Assembly: GCA_023053685.1 (NCBI GenBank)
Contig: JALIGW010000010.1
Coordinates: forward strand, 7,974,596 to 8,038,595
DNA: 64,000 nucleotides
From: Diadophis punctatus similis
Lineage: Eukaryota > Chordata > Lepidosauria > Squamata > Dipsadidae
Direction of reading: 5' to 3'
Position 1 is the stretch's first letter, and each line of letters opens with the position of its first letter. This document shows positions 42,333-53,034 of this stretch, in pieces. The position numbers and the translations under genes are program-made. The notes beneath the pieces were generated by a model. It saw only the letters and a program-made list of their open reading frames with translations, was not told where the DNA came from and searched no databases.

Positions 42333-43289
42333 TTTATTTCTCCTGCTTCTTAATTTTAAGCCGTATTGCTTCCTTCCCTTCCTTTATCTCTATATTCATC
42401 ATTTATTTTTCTTATCCTCTATTTTGTCATAACTAAATACCCAATTATACATTTCCACTTCTAATATTTAATCATCAAGATTCTTTCTATATTGTCCAAT
42501 TCAATTAGATATTCAAAGCTTAATATAATAAATTTCTCAAATTTTTCATTTAAACAGATCTCATATACAAAAATAATAAGCAATCATGATATATCTTTTT
42601 TGTTTTTTAACATTTAAATCCACTTCTATTCTCTCTAATTTTTATGTTATTCATCAAAAACCTTTCTATATTATATCAAATCAATTTTCCAGACCTTAAC
42701 ATAATAAATTTTTCAAACTTTACATTTAAACAGATCTCATATAAAAATAATAAACAATCATAATATGTCTTTTTTGTTTCTATCATTTAATCCACTTCCA
42801 TTCATAATTTATCTTAACATCTCATACACATGTTAATCATTCCAACTTTTCATGTTAATCATAGAAAACCTTTCTGTATTATCTCAAATCAATTAATTAA
42901 TCAATCCTTATAGTAAATTTTTCCAACTTTACATTTGAACAGATCTCATAGAAAAATAGTAAACAGTCAGAATAACCTTTTTGTTTTCTGTCATTTAATC
43001 TACTCCCATTCTCTAATTCCTTGTTTTCTTCATCAATACAAATATTTAATTATAATGAATCAAAAAATTAATCTAACATCATTATCTATTCATCTATCTA
43101 GTAAGTATTATTAATTAGGCTGACTATGTGCACCTCTCCCTCACTTTAATCCAATTCACGCACAAGTCTTGACATTCCCCCCCCCCCAATTATAGATGTC
43201 AAGGTCCTCTTCGAATATGATGGACGAACATCATCAAGTATTATTAACCTATATAAAGGGAATCAGAAATTCTTAACAAAATAGTTATG

Positions 43290-43291
<2 letters not shown>
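42333..43291 (-). repeat. Three tandem AT-rich units of about 176-209 bp
   Basis: ACAGATCTCATA recurs at about 42555, 42731 and 42940. Each is followed by AAAATAATAAACAATCAtaat-like text and a CATTTAATCCACTTCCATTC-like block. The unit spans from about 42475 to 43040. There is no coding content. It belongs to the L1-like insertion by position. Confidence 0.7.
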
Positions 43292-43325
<34 letters not shown>

Positions 43326-43474
43326 GTGCTCTTATATGACTACTCCCTGGGGACTCAGGGCAGCGTACAACATTTGAAGAACAGCTAAACAATATAATTT
43401 AATAATAATTTAAAATACCTTTAAGAAAACATCCAAAAACATGCATATGTGGGGGAGACCAAGATGAAATTGTC

Positions 43475-45286
43475 TCAAAACCCCGCCTGCAGGAAGAGCC
43501 ATGTCTTCACGGCTTTTCGGAAGGCCAGCAAGGTGGGGACAGTTCGTATCTCTGGGGGGAGTTGGTTCCAGAGAGCAGGGGCCCCTACAGAGAAGGCCCT
43601 GCCCCTAGGCCCCGCCAGCCGACATTGTTTGGTTGACGGGACCCGGAGGAGACCCACTCTGTGGGACCTAACCGGTCGAAGGGAAGTATGAGGTAGGATG
43701 CGGTTCCAGAGGTAACCTGGTCCTAAGCCATGTAGGGGTTTAAAGATGATGATCAACACCTTGAATTGTACCCGGAGAACAATGGCCAGCCAATGCAGCT
43801 GGCGGAGTATAGGTGTCACGTGGGTGTACCTTGGCACACCCACCACAGCACGCGCAGCCGCATTTTGCACCAGCTGAAGTCTCCGGATACTCTTCAAGGG
43901 TAGCCCCATGTAGAGCGCGTTGCAGTAGTCCAAGCGCGAGGTGACAAGGGCATGAGTGACCGTGAGTAGAGCCTCCTTCTCCAAGTATGGTCGCAATTGG
44001 TGCACCAGGCAAACCTGTGCAAAGGCTCCCCTAGCCACAGCAGTAAGATGGTGGTCCAATTTTAGCTGTGGATCTAGGAGAATTCCCAAATTGCGAACCC
44101 GTTCCGAGGGAGTTAATTTTTCTCCCTCAATTACTAAGGAGGGACAGTTGACATGGTCCTTAGGAGGCAATATCCAGAGCCACTCAGTCTTGTCGGGGTT
44201 GAGCTTGAGTCTGTTTCTCCCCATCCAGATCCTGACATCGTCCAGGCATCAGCACATTACATCGACTGCCTCCCTGAATTGAGATGGGGTGGTGATGTAC
44301 AGCTGGGTGTCATCAGCGTACTGTTGAAAACTCACCCTGTGTCTACGGATTATCTCCCCCAGCGGTTTCATGTAAATGTTAAACAGGATGGGTGAGAGGA
44401 CCGACCCCTGAGGCACCCCACAGGTCAGGGGCCTAGGAGATGACCTCTGTCCTCCTGCTAACACTGACTGCATCCTGTCGGCGAAATAAGAGGAGAACCA
44501 CCGTAAAACGGTGCCTCCCACCCCCAACTCGCCGAGACGATGCAGAAGGATACCATGGTCGATGGTATCGAAAGCCGCTGAGAGGTCAAGTAGCACCAGG
44601 ATGGAAGAATTACCCCCATCCCAGGCTCACCAGAGATCATCCATCAGGGCGACCAAGGCAGTTTCTGTACTGTAGCCGCGCCTGAAACCCGACTGATAGG
44701 AATCTAGAAGATCAGTTTCCTCCAATAACCGAAGAAGCTGAAAAGCTACCATCTTCTCAACAACTTTACATATGAAAGGTAAGTTGGAGACCGGACGAAA
44801 GTTCTTCAAATCCGCTGGATCCAGGGAAGACTTCTTAAGGAGGGGTCTCACCACCGCAACCTTTAAAGGCTGCGGTATGGATCCCTCCCCAAAAGAAGCA
44901 TTGACCACCGCCTGGATCCAGCCACGTGCCACCTTTCTGCTGGCCGAAACCAGCCAGGAGGGGCACGGGTCCAATAAACAGGTGGAAGAGCTCATCGCAC
45001 CCATGGCCTTGTCCACATCATCAGGAGAGACAGGCTCAAACTCCTCACACAACGCTGGACTAAGACTTGCCCCTGTCAACTCAATGGACTCTGTCCAGCC
45101 GGAGTCCAGATTTGACCGGATCTGAGCGACTTTATCCGTCAGAAACTGCACGAATTCCTCAGCTCTACCTTGCAAGTGTTCCTCGCTTCCCCCTTTGGCA
45201 AGGAGAGCGTGAGTCACCCTAAACAAGGCAACTGGGTGAGAATCTGCGGATGCAATAAGAGCGGAAAAATGTGATCGTTTTGCCAC
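43475..45286 (-). pseudogene. L2 copy C reverse transcriptase
   Basis: Three frames cover the RT. 44627-45286: DPCPSWLVSASRKVARGWIQ, NFRPVSNLPFICKVVEKM, YQSGFRRGYSTETALVAL. 44249-44596: MLLDLSAAFDTIDHGILLHRL, GVPQGSVLSPILFNIYM, FQQYADDTQLYITTP (YADD). 43475-44224: LNPDKTEWLWILPP, VRNLGILLDPQLKLDHHL, SRLDYCNALYMGLPLKSI. Stops or small indels separate the frames (near 44240 and 44610). Confidence 0.9.
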
Positions 45287-45734
45287 CCCTATCGCTACTA
45301 GATAAGACTTAATAAAAGTTCTTAGAAGTGTTCAGTCAGATTCAGTTTTACTGGCTCTCCAGCGTCGCTCCAGACGTCTCTTGTGGCGTTTCATCTCCCG
45401 GAGCTCCTCGGTAAACCAGGGAGCCTTCCGGGATCCACTGCCATGGAGAGGTCACAAAGGCGCAATCCGATCTAATGCCCCTGATGCTGCGGTGTTCCAA
45501 GCAGCCATCAGGGACTCAGACGAATTGTGTACCAGGGTTTCAGGTATTTCCCCAAGTTCCCTCTGGAATCCTTCCGGCTCCATTAGGCGCCTGGGGCGGA
45601 ACCACCTTTGTCAGTCCCGCCTCCCTGCGGGGGAGGATTGGGGCTGTGAAATCCAACCTCAGTAGGAAATTATCTAACCACGACAACGGGGTGTTGACTA
45701 TATCCCCTAAATTCAGATCATCTCTCCACTGCCC

Positions 45735-46235
45735 CTAAAAAAACACTAGGTCAAGCGTGTGGCCTCCCTCATGAGTCGGACCCTGGATTACTTGGGTCAG
45801 GTCCATGGTTGTCATGGAATCCATGAACTCCTGAGCTGCACCAGAGGTTTCGCCCGCCGAAGGCAGGTTAAAGTCTCCCAGCAACATAAGCCTGGGGAAC
45901 TCCACCGCCAGGCTAGCTATCGCCTCAAGCAGCTCAGGCAGGGCCTTCGTAACGTAGCTGGGAGGCAGGTATGCTAACAAAAGGCCCACCTGAACCCCTA
46001 TGTCCAACTTCAGAAGGAGCGTCTCGCACCTGACAATCTCCGGGGCAGGGATCCTACGAGGATGCAGATTCCGGCACATTATAATAGCCATTCCTCCTCC
46101 CCTTCCCTGGGGTCGTGAATGAGAACCCGTCTGGGCATATCTTGGAGAGGGCTACTCCCCCCTCCTGGCCCAGCCAGGTCTCAGTTATACATACCAGGTC
46201 CGCTTGGTTGGATTGGGTCTTACCTTTTATTGCGA
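45735..46235 (-). pseudogene. L2 copy C endonuclease fragment
   Basis: The frame 45735-46091 has LLLKLDIGVQVGLLLAYLPP and LMLLGDFNLPSAGETSG (acid and Asn), THEGGHTLDLVFF. An upstream frame to about 46235 has LVCITETWLGQEGGVALS with the catalytic Glu. Between 45286 and 45735 the linker is broken. The N-terminus is missing. Confidence 0.85.
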
Positions 46236-46613
46236 TATTAATTATTTTGGTGACTCCTAGTGTCCTTATTATTTTTACCACCTTTTTTAATGCTATAAGG
46301 ACAATCATTAGCAGCAAGCATTACCAAGACACTGGTGAGAAAACCTGGGACTGTCATTTTTTCATCTGGCTGATTGTGTATCAAGGGAAAGTGCATATTA
46401 ATGACCACGGTGGACCTGAATACAGGTCCCAAGGACTGGGAGCTAGCCTCGGAAGGTGCACCCTCCGCTTACCTATAGGCTCCATTATTATGACTTTTAT
46501 TATTCTATCTATTGTAAACTGTACCCCGGAAGTGATGAATGTTGTATGATTGAGAATGTTATGACTGTGGTATGAATGAGTAGAATGAAATTTTAGAAAT
46601 TTTAGAAGATAAT

Positions 46614-47830
46614 ATGAGGGAGCTGGGAACCAAGGCTTGGCCCACCTTTGCTGAGTGTACAAACAGAAGCGGAGGGGGTCCGGGCTTTTTTACCCAGCTC
46701 AGTATGTATGGTATGGATGGCCTGCAGGATGGGAGGGGGACCAGTGGGGGAGGGGAGGGGGTCTCTGGTAGGGATGAGAGCCGGAACATCTCGGTCATAA
46801 TGGGAAGAGGCAGGTATGGCGGGAGCAGAGGGGTGGGCCGCTCTCGGGGAATAAGACCTCGCTGTGTACAAGCGATCCCTTGTTCCGGCCCCTCCGATGT
46901 GGTTTCATCTTGCTCATCCCGGGTACCTAGTAACCAGGTTGTTCAGGGCCCTGGGCTCAGGATGCTGCTGCTGAACGCCAGGTCAATCACCAACAAAGCC
47001 CCCCTGATACGTGATTTAATCACAGAAGAGGGGGCTGACCTGGTTTGTGTAACTGAGACCTGGCTGGGCCAGGAGGGGGGAGTTGTTCTCTCTGAGATAT
47101 GCCCAGACGGGTTCTCAGTGCAGCATCATTCCCGACCCCAGGGAAGGGGGGAGGAGTGGCAATAATAACCCACGGAAACCTGCATCCTCGTAGGATCCCT
47201 GCCCCGGAGATTGTTGGGTGTGAGATGCTCCTTCTGAAGTTGGACTTAGGGGTACAGGTGGGCCTTTTCTTAACGTACCTGCCTCCCAGCTATGTAAGTA
47301 AGGCCCTGCCTGAGTTGCTCGAGGCAGTAGCCGGCTTGGCAGTTGAGTTCCCTAGGCTTATGGTGCTGGGGGACTTCAACTTGCCTTCTGCTGGCAAAAC
47401 CTCTGGGATAGGTCAGGAGTTCATGGATTCCATGACAACCATGGACCTGACCCAAGTAATCCAGGGTCCGACTCATGAGGGTGGTCACACGCTCGACCTA
47501 GTGTTTCTTTCGGGGCAGTGGAGAGATGATCTGAAGATAAGGGACATAGTCATCACCCCTCTGTCATGGTCAGATCATTTACTACTGAGGTTGGATTTCG
47601 CAGCCCCACTCCTCCCCCGCAGGGAGGCGGGACCGACTAGGTGGTTCCGCCCCAGGCGCCTAATGGAGCCGGAAGGATTCCAGAGGGAACTTGGGGAAAT
47701 ACCTGAAACCCTGGTACACAATTCGTCTGAGTCCCTGATGGCTGCTTGGAACACCGCAGCATCAGGGGCGTTAGACCAAATTGCGCCTAAGCGACCTCTC
47801 CGTGGCAGTGGATCCTGGAAAGCTCCCTGA
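46614..47830 (+). pseudogene. L2 copy D N-terminus and endonuclease
   Basis: The first frame (46614-47165) has a Gly/Arg-rich head (MGRGRYGGSRGVGRSRGIRP) then the endonuclease start LRMLLLNARSITNKAPLIRDL and VCVTETWLGQEGG. A change of phase at the G-run near 47143-47151 passes to frame 47099-47830: LMVLGDFNLPSAGKTSG, THEGGHTLDLVFL, LSWSDHLLLRLDF and MEPEGFQRELGEIPETL. Together these hold the Asn, Glu, Asp, Asn and SDH residues of an APE endonuclease. TGA at 47828 stops it just before the RT part in the same phase. Confidence 0.9.
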
Positions 47831-47851
47831 TTTACCGAGGAGCTCCGGGAG

Positions 47852-49777
47852 ATGAAACGCCAGAAGAGACGTCTAGAGCGCCGCTGGAGAACCAGCAAAA
47901 CCGAGTCTGACCAAACACTATTAAGAATTTACATCAGATCTTATTTAGTGGCGATAAGGGCGGCAAAACGATCCTATTTTTCCGCTCTTATTGCGTCCGC
48001 AGATTCTTGCCCAGCCGCCTTGTTTAGGGTGACTCGCTCCCTCCTTGCTAAAGGGGGGAGCGAGGAACACTTACAAGGCAGAGCTGAGGAATTCGCAGAG
48101 TTTCTGTCGGATAAAGTCGCTCAGATTCGGTCGAACCTGGACTGTGGCTGGGCAGAGTCCATAGAGTTGACAGGGGCAAGTCTTAGTCCACCATTATGGG
48201 AAGAGTTTGGGCCTGTTTCTCCCGAAGATGTGGACAGAGCTGTGGGGGCGATGGGTACCTCCACCTGTTTATTGGACCCGTGCCCCTCTTGGTTGGTCTC
48301 GGCCAGCAGAGAGGTGGCACGCGGCTGGATCCAGGCGGTGGTCACCGCTTCTCTGAGGGAGGGATCCGTACAGCAGTCGTTAAAAGCTGCGGTGGTGAGA
48401 CCCCTCCTGAAGAAGCCTTCCCTGGATCCAGCTGATTTGAAGAACTATCGTCCGGTCTCCAACTTACCCTTTTTAGGGAAAGTTGTGGAAAAGGTGGTGG
48501 TTACTCAGCTTCTGCAGCTTCTGGATGAAACAGATCATCTAGATCCTTATCAGTCGGGCTTCAGGCGCGGCTACAGTACAGAAACTGCCTTGGTCGCCCT
48601 GATAGATGATCTCTGGCGGGCCCGGGATGGGGGAAATTCCTCCATCCTGGTGCTACTTGACCTCTCAGTGGCTTTCGATACCATCGACCATGGTATCCTT
48701 CTGCATCGTCTCGGTGAGTTGGGGGTGGGAGGCACCGTTTTGTGGTGGTTCTCCTCTTATCTCGCCGATAGGATGCAGTCGGTGTTAGCAGGAGGACAGA
48801 GATCGTCCCCTAGGCCCCTATCATGTGGGGTGCCTCAGGGGTCGGTTCTCTCGCCCATCCTGTTTAACATTTACATGAAACCGTTGGGGGAGATCATCCG
48901 CAGACATGGGGTGTGTTTCCACCAGTACGCTGATGACAGCCAGCTGTACATCACCACCCCGTCTGACTTCAGGGAGGCAGTTGATGTAATGTGCCGGTGC
49001 CTGGACGACATTAAGATCTGGATGGGGAGGAACAGACTCAGACTTAATCCCGACAAGACTGAGTGGCTTTGGATACTGCCTCCTAAGGACTATGACAACT
49101 GTCCCTCCTTGGTGTTCGAGGGAGTGAAACTGACCCCCTCGGATCAGGTCCGCAACTTGGGGGTCCTCCTAGATCCACAGCTAAAATTGGATCACCATCT
49201 TTCTGCTGTGGCTAGGGGGGCCTTTGCACAGGTTCGCCTGGTGCACCAGTTGCGGCCATACTTGGAGAAGGAGGCTCTACTCACGGTCACTCATGCCCTT
49301 GTCACCTCGCGCTTGGACTACTGCAACGCGCTCTACATGGGGCTACCCTTGAAGAGTATCCGGAGACTTCAGCTGGTGCAAAATGCGGCTGCGCGTGCTG
49401 TGGTGGGTGTGCCAAGGTACACCCACGTGACACCTATACTCCGCCAGCTGCATTGGTTGCCCATCGGTCTCCGGGTCCAATTCAAGGTGTTGATCACCAT
49501 CTTTAAAGCCCTTCATGGCTTAGGACCAGGTTATCTCCGGGACCGCATTCTGCCTCACACTTCCCTTCGACCGGTTAGGGCCCACAGAGTTGGCCTCCTC
49601 CAGGTCCCGTCGGCCAAGCAATGTCGCCTGGCGGGCCCTAGGGGGAGAGCCTTCTCTGTGGCTGGCCCCGCGCTCTGGAACCAACTTCCCCCAGAGACCC
49701 GAACTATCCCCACTCTGCTGGCCTTCCGAAAAGCCGTCAAGACATGGCTTTTCCTGCAGGCTGGGGGTAGAGCTTAA
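47852..49777 (+). CDS. L2 copy D reverse transcriptase, 641 codons open
   Basis: The longest undamaged LINE frame here. It starts with a basic linker (MKRQKRRLERRWRTSKTES) and runs through LKNYRPVSNLPFLGKVVEKV, YQSGFRRGYSTETALVAL, VLLDLSVAFDTIDHGILL, GVPQGSVLSPILFNIYMKPL and HQYADDSQLYITTPS (YADD), then the C-terminal domain LDYCNALYMGLPLKSIRRLQ and LWNQLPPETRTIPTLLAFRK. All RT catalytic acids are present. The Met is not a natural start: the upstream endonuclease is in the same phase behind one TGA. Expression as a stand-alone RT is not expected. Confidence 0.9.
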   Translation: MKRQKRRLERRWRTSKTESDQTLLRIYIRSYLVAIRAAKRSYFSALIASADSCPAALFRVTRSLLAKGGSEEHLQGRAEEFAEFLSDKVAQIRSNLDCGWAESIELTGASLSPPLWEEFGPVSPEDVDRAVGAMGTSTCLLDPCPSWLVSASREVARGWIQAVVTASLREGSVQQSLKAAVVRPLLKKPSLDPADLKNYRPVSNLPFLGKVVEKVVVTQLLQLLDETDHLDPYQSGFRRGYSTETALVALIDDLWRARDGGNSSILVLLDLSVAFDTIDHGILLHRLGELGVGGTVLWWFSSYLADRMQSVLAGGQRSSPRPLSCGVPQGSVLSPILFNIYMKPLGEIIRRHGVCFHQYADDSQLYITTPSDFREAVDVMCRCLDDIKIWMGRNRLRLNPDKTEWLWILPPKDYDNCPSLVFEGVKLTPSDQVRNLGVLLDPQLKLDHHLSAVARGAFAQVRLVHQLRPYLEKEALLTVTHALVTSRLDYCNALYMGLPLKSIRRLQLVQNAAARAVVGVPRYTHVTPILRQLHWLPIGLRVQFKVLITIFKALHGLGPGYLRDRILPHTSLRPVRAHRVGLLQVPSAKQCRLAGPRGRAFSVAGPALWNQLPPETRTIPTLLAFRKAVKTWLFLQAGGRA

Positions 49778-50089
49778 TCCACTCGAGCTCACCCCAAGTA
49801 TGTATGGTTGTTGAATGGGTATTGGACGATTTTAAATATTGTGTTTTTAATTTTTATATCTGTTTTTTAATGTAATATTTATGAATTGGTGTCTTGTATT
49901 TTCTCTGTTGTACGCCGCCCTGAGTCCTTCGGGAGTTGGGCGGCATATAAGAACACCATAATTAATAAATAAATAAATAAATGGTACTTCAAGAAATTCC
50001 TAAATCAGAAGCCGTGGGAGGAGCGAGACCAAAAGAAAGATCCAAGCTAGATCTTCAGGATGTGCTCCAAACGCTTCAGAAGCCCAGAG

Positions 50090-50500
50090 ATGGGAATTAA
50101 ATTTCTGACCTGAAATGTTAATGGCTTGAACTCCCCACAGAAGAGGAGGAAAATATTTCATTATCTTAAACAATTTAAGAATGATTTAATATGTTTACAA
50201 GAGACTCATATTCGGTCACAAGACCAAAAATATTTGATAAATACAAGATTAGGTACACACTATGTTGCAGCAGTGTCAGAAAAGAAAAATGGTATTGTCA
50301 TATATGTAAAAAGAGATTTGACTGTTAAGTTAATTGAAGCAGATGACCAAGTAAGATTTTTAGCTATTGAACTTTTAACAAAAGGACAGAAAATACTTGT
50401 GATTGGTGTATATGCTCCGAATCAACAACAAGAAAAATTTTATGATCTCTTACACGCAAAGATGACACAATGGGATTATAGAACTTGCATTCTTTTAGGG
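50090..50500 (+). pseudogene. L1 ORF2 endonuclease, N-terminal part
   Basis: ATG at 50090 opens ORF2; a TGA at 50111 in the eighth codon breaks it just before NVNGLNSPQKRRKIFHYL. Then DLICLQETHIRSQDQKYL (catalytic Glu), GIVIYVKRDL and ILVIGVYAPNQQQEKFYDLL follow. The hAT insertion at 50501 cuts the frame at RTCILLG, directly before the expected DFN motif. The rest follows at 53035. Confidence 0.88.
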
Positions 50501-50668
50501 CAGGGGTCGGAAATCGCGGCTCGGGAGCCACAAGCGGCTGTTTGGCCCCTTGAATGTGGCTCTTCTCAACAACTCCCAACTCACTAACTCTTACCCCTAT
50601 ATCTTTTCGCCACACCTGCAAGCTGCCGAGGCTCTCTTCCTCTCTGTGCATGCATCCTACATTCCCAG

Positions 50669-51446
50669 CCCCGTTGCTCTTCCCACGGTTCTCCCCAGAG
50701 CCCCCTGCTGCCTTTCTGCACCTCGTCACGCACCCACGGAGGTGTCATTCCTAAACAGCAGGACCAAACCCAGGTTTTAAGTCCACCGCTTTTCCTCCAA
50801 TCTGGGTTCTGTTGCTAACGTTCCCTCCCCCCCGCTTGTAACACCCACAGGAGCAAAAAGCACAGGCATGCCACTTTGCATGCTGGGAAACGTAGTCCGA
50901 GCTTAGTTCGGACTGGGAGGCTTGCTCTGTGCTCAGCGTTCAATCTGCTTGGTGACAAAGGAACCACTCGCAAAGAAAAGATGAGATAAAGCAAGGGACT
51001 GTGGCATGGGGAGCATGCATGAAGTTTGCATCGAAGTGATTCCCATTTCCTGAGCCCAAACCTCCTCTTTTAAAATCACTTCGATGCAAACTTCATGCAT
51101 GCTCCCCACGCCACAGTCCCTTGCTTTATCTCATCTTTTCTTTGTGAGTGGTGCCTTTGCCACCAAGCACATCAAACGCTGAGCACGGAGCAAGCCTCCC
51201 AGTCCCGAACTAAGCTCGGACTACGTTTCCCAGCATGCAAAGTGGCCTGTGCTTTTTGCTCCTGTGGGCGTTACGAGCGGGGGGGGGGAGGGAATGTTAG
51301 CAACAGAACCCAGATTGGAGGAAAAGCGGTGGACTTAAAACCTTGGTTTGGTCCTGCTGTTTAGGAATGACACCTCCGTGGGTGCGTGACGAGGGGCAGA
51401 AAGGCAGCAGGGGGCTCTGGGGAGAACTGTGGGAAGAGCAACGGGG
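50669..51446. repeat. Long hairpin: two 373-bp arms, 32-bp loop
   Basis: Arm 1 is 50669-51041 and arm 2 is 51074-51446. They are reverse complements with few differences, such as GTGGCATGGGGAGC versus GCTCCCCACGCCAC. Examples of paired words are GCATCGAAGTGATT / AATCACTTCGATGC and CATGCTGGGAAACGTAGTCC / GGACTACGTTTCCCAGCATG. Equal arm lengths show that no indels, or balancing ones, have built up. Confidence 0.9.
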
Positions 51447-52469
51447 AAGAGTTTTAGTTTCGGGGCTAGCTGCATTGCGTTGAAAAGGGAATCTCTAATG
51501 TCTATGGAGATTTTCAGTCATCCAGGTTATGGTTGTCCCAAAAGTGCTTTTCCAAAAGGCAACAGGACTTTCGTGGATTTTCTTTGAAAACGTTTTAAAA
51601 ATGTTTCACTTTCATCCAAGAAGCTTCTTCAGTTGAAAAGAGGAGGGAGGGAGGGAAGGAGTGAAGGAAGGAAGGAAATTTGGGAATTGCTGGGTTTTTT
51701 GATCCTTTGGATCCGTCTGCAGCCAGATATCTTCCAATTCATTTGGAAGATTTTCTGCTTGTTCAAAAGTGGCACTTGCTAGAGATCAGGAGGTCTACTG
51801 CCAGGAAATAGTGGAGGATTTTGCTTCATTCTGATGTTTCTCTGATTAGCTCTCGCCCTGATAGCTTTATGCTACATCTGAGCCCAATCCATCAACGTTT
51901 GTCAGAAACAAGGCAAGGCTTGATTTTAAATCTATACTGGGAGGGGGCTCACAGGGTGAGGGTAACCTGTCTAGAACTGTGCTGCTAAGGGACATGGGTG
52001 TTTTGTAACAGTGAGGAGCATAATGAAATGCCCACAATTTGGCTTACAAATTGAATTTTGCAGAGGCACCTCTGCTGACAGTCCAGTGACTGAGATCAAA
52101 CATCCTGCAAGGCCAAATCACAGCTGGCCTGATTAAAATGAGATTGCACTGATGCTGTTACCTAGTTGGATAATTAAATGTCTGCAAGAAAACAAATTTT
52201 AGAGAACACCAAGGACCACTCAGAGAAGAGAGAAAGATGCATCTTAATCACTGTATTTATGTTAAACACCATTTAAAACAATGGTTTAAAACTTATTTTT
52301 TTGATATTTGTTTCATTAACTGCAGTGGACTTTCCAAATTGAAACACCGGTTTCAGTATATTACAATATTACTGAATAAGCAAAACACACATCAAAATTG
52401 CTTTGTGACGCACTTCATATATGAACTGCATGCCCAAGAAAGATCAATGTTTATAATGTTATCTGTCAG

Positions 52470-52740
52470 TGGGGGAGAGAGAGACAGAGATACAGAGAGA
52501 TAGAGAGAGGGGGGGAGAGAGGGAGATAGAAATAGAGATAGAGATACAGAGAGGGGGGGAGAGAGGGGGGAGAGACAGAGAGAGGGAGAGCGGGAGAAGG
52601 GGAGAGAGATACAGAGAGGGAGGATATAGAGAGGGAAAGGGGGAGAGTGCCATAGAGAGATGCAGAGAGGGGGGTGAGAGAGGAGGAGAGAGATACAGAA
52701 AGAGGGGGGAGAGAGCGAGGGAGAGGGAGAGATACAGAGA

Positions 52741-52836
<96 letters not shown>
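52470..52836. repeat. GA-rich microsatellite
   Basis: Interrupted GAGAGA/GAGATA words from 52470 pass into a pure (GA)n of about 95 bases at 52742-52836. The long frames here code only Arg-Glu or Ser-Leu repeats and are not genes. Confidence 0.95.
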
Positions 52837-52838
<2 letters not shown>

Positions 52839-53034
52839 TTTGTGGTTCCCAGTTTTCTGCCCTAATGACCGGCTGGGTAGGCGTGGCTAGGGGGTCATGT
52901 GACTGGGTGGGAGTGAGTGATGTCGAGTTGGCCACGCCCACCCAGGTTTTGTGGCTCCCGGTGTTTTTTTTTCTGTGGGAAACGGGTCCAACTGGCTCTT
53001 TGAGTGTTTAAGTTTGCCGACCCCTGTTTTAGGG

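Larger units (their letters stand above)
43292..46235 (-). mobile_element. L2 LINE copy C, minus strand, 5'-truncated
   Basis: It starts with the (TTTA)n tail and the L2 3' stem (ACTCCCTGGGGACTCAGGGC), then RT and endonuclease read leftward. It stops inside the endonuclease at about 46235. Its 5' side faces the 5' side of copy D. Confidence 0.9.
46236..49985 (+). mobile_element. L2 LINE copy D, near full length
   Basis: An endonuclease-RT protein coded at about 46614-49777 is followed by the L2 3' UTR and GCCGCCCTGAGTCCTTCGGG with an (AATAA) tail ending at 49981. The text 46236-46613 is probably its 5' UTR, though the exact start is not visible. One frameshift and one stop break the ORF. The copy sits in L1 sequence, which resumes at 49986. 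Confidence 0.88.
50501..53026. mobile_element. hAT-type nonautonomous element, 2526 bp
   Basis: It starts CAGGGGTCGGAAATCGCGGC and ends TTTGCCGACCCCTG. Exact 8-bp duplications TTTTAGGG flank it (50493-50500, 53027-53034). Contents: a hairpin with 373-bp arms (50669-51446), about 1 kb of unassigned DNA (51447-52460), a GA-rich microsatellite (52470-52836) and a 190-bp right end. No transposase frame is present, so it is a large nonautonomous copy. Confidence 0.93.

Noticed and set aside
42475..43040. Possible CRISPR array, because of spaced repeats
   Set aside because: Units are long, AT-rich, diverged and only three in number, in a vertebrate transposon setting.
48121..49056. Antisense frames in L2 copies, such as 48871-49056 and 58472-58720
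   Set aside because: They recur only because the L2 copies recur. They have no family signature and are shadows of the RT ORF.
52459..53011. Open frames coding Arg-Glu or Ser-Leu repeats
   Set aside because: They are translations of a (GA)n microsatellite.
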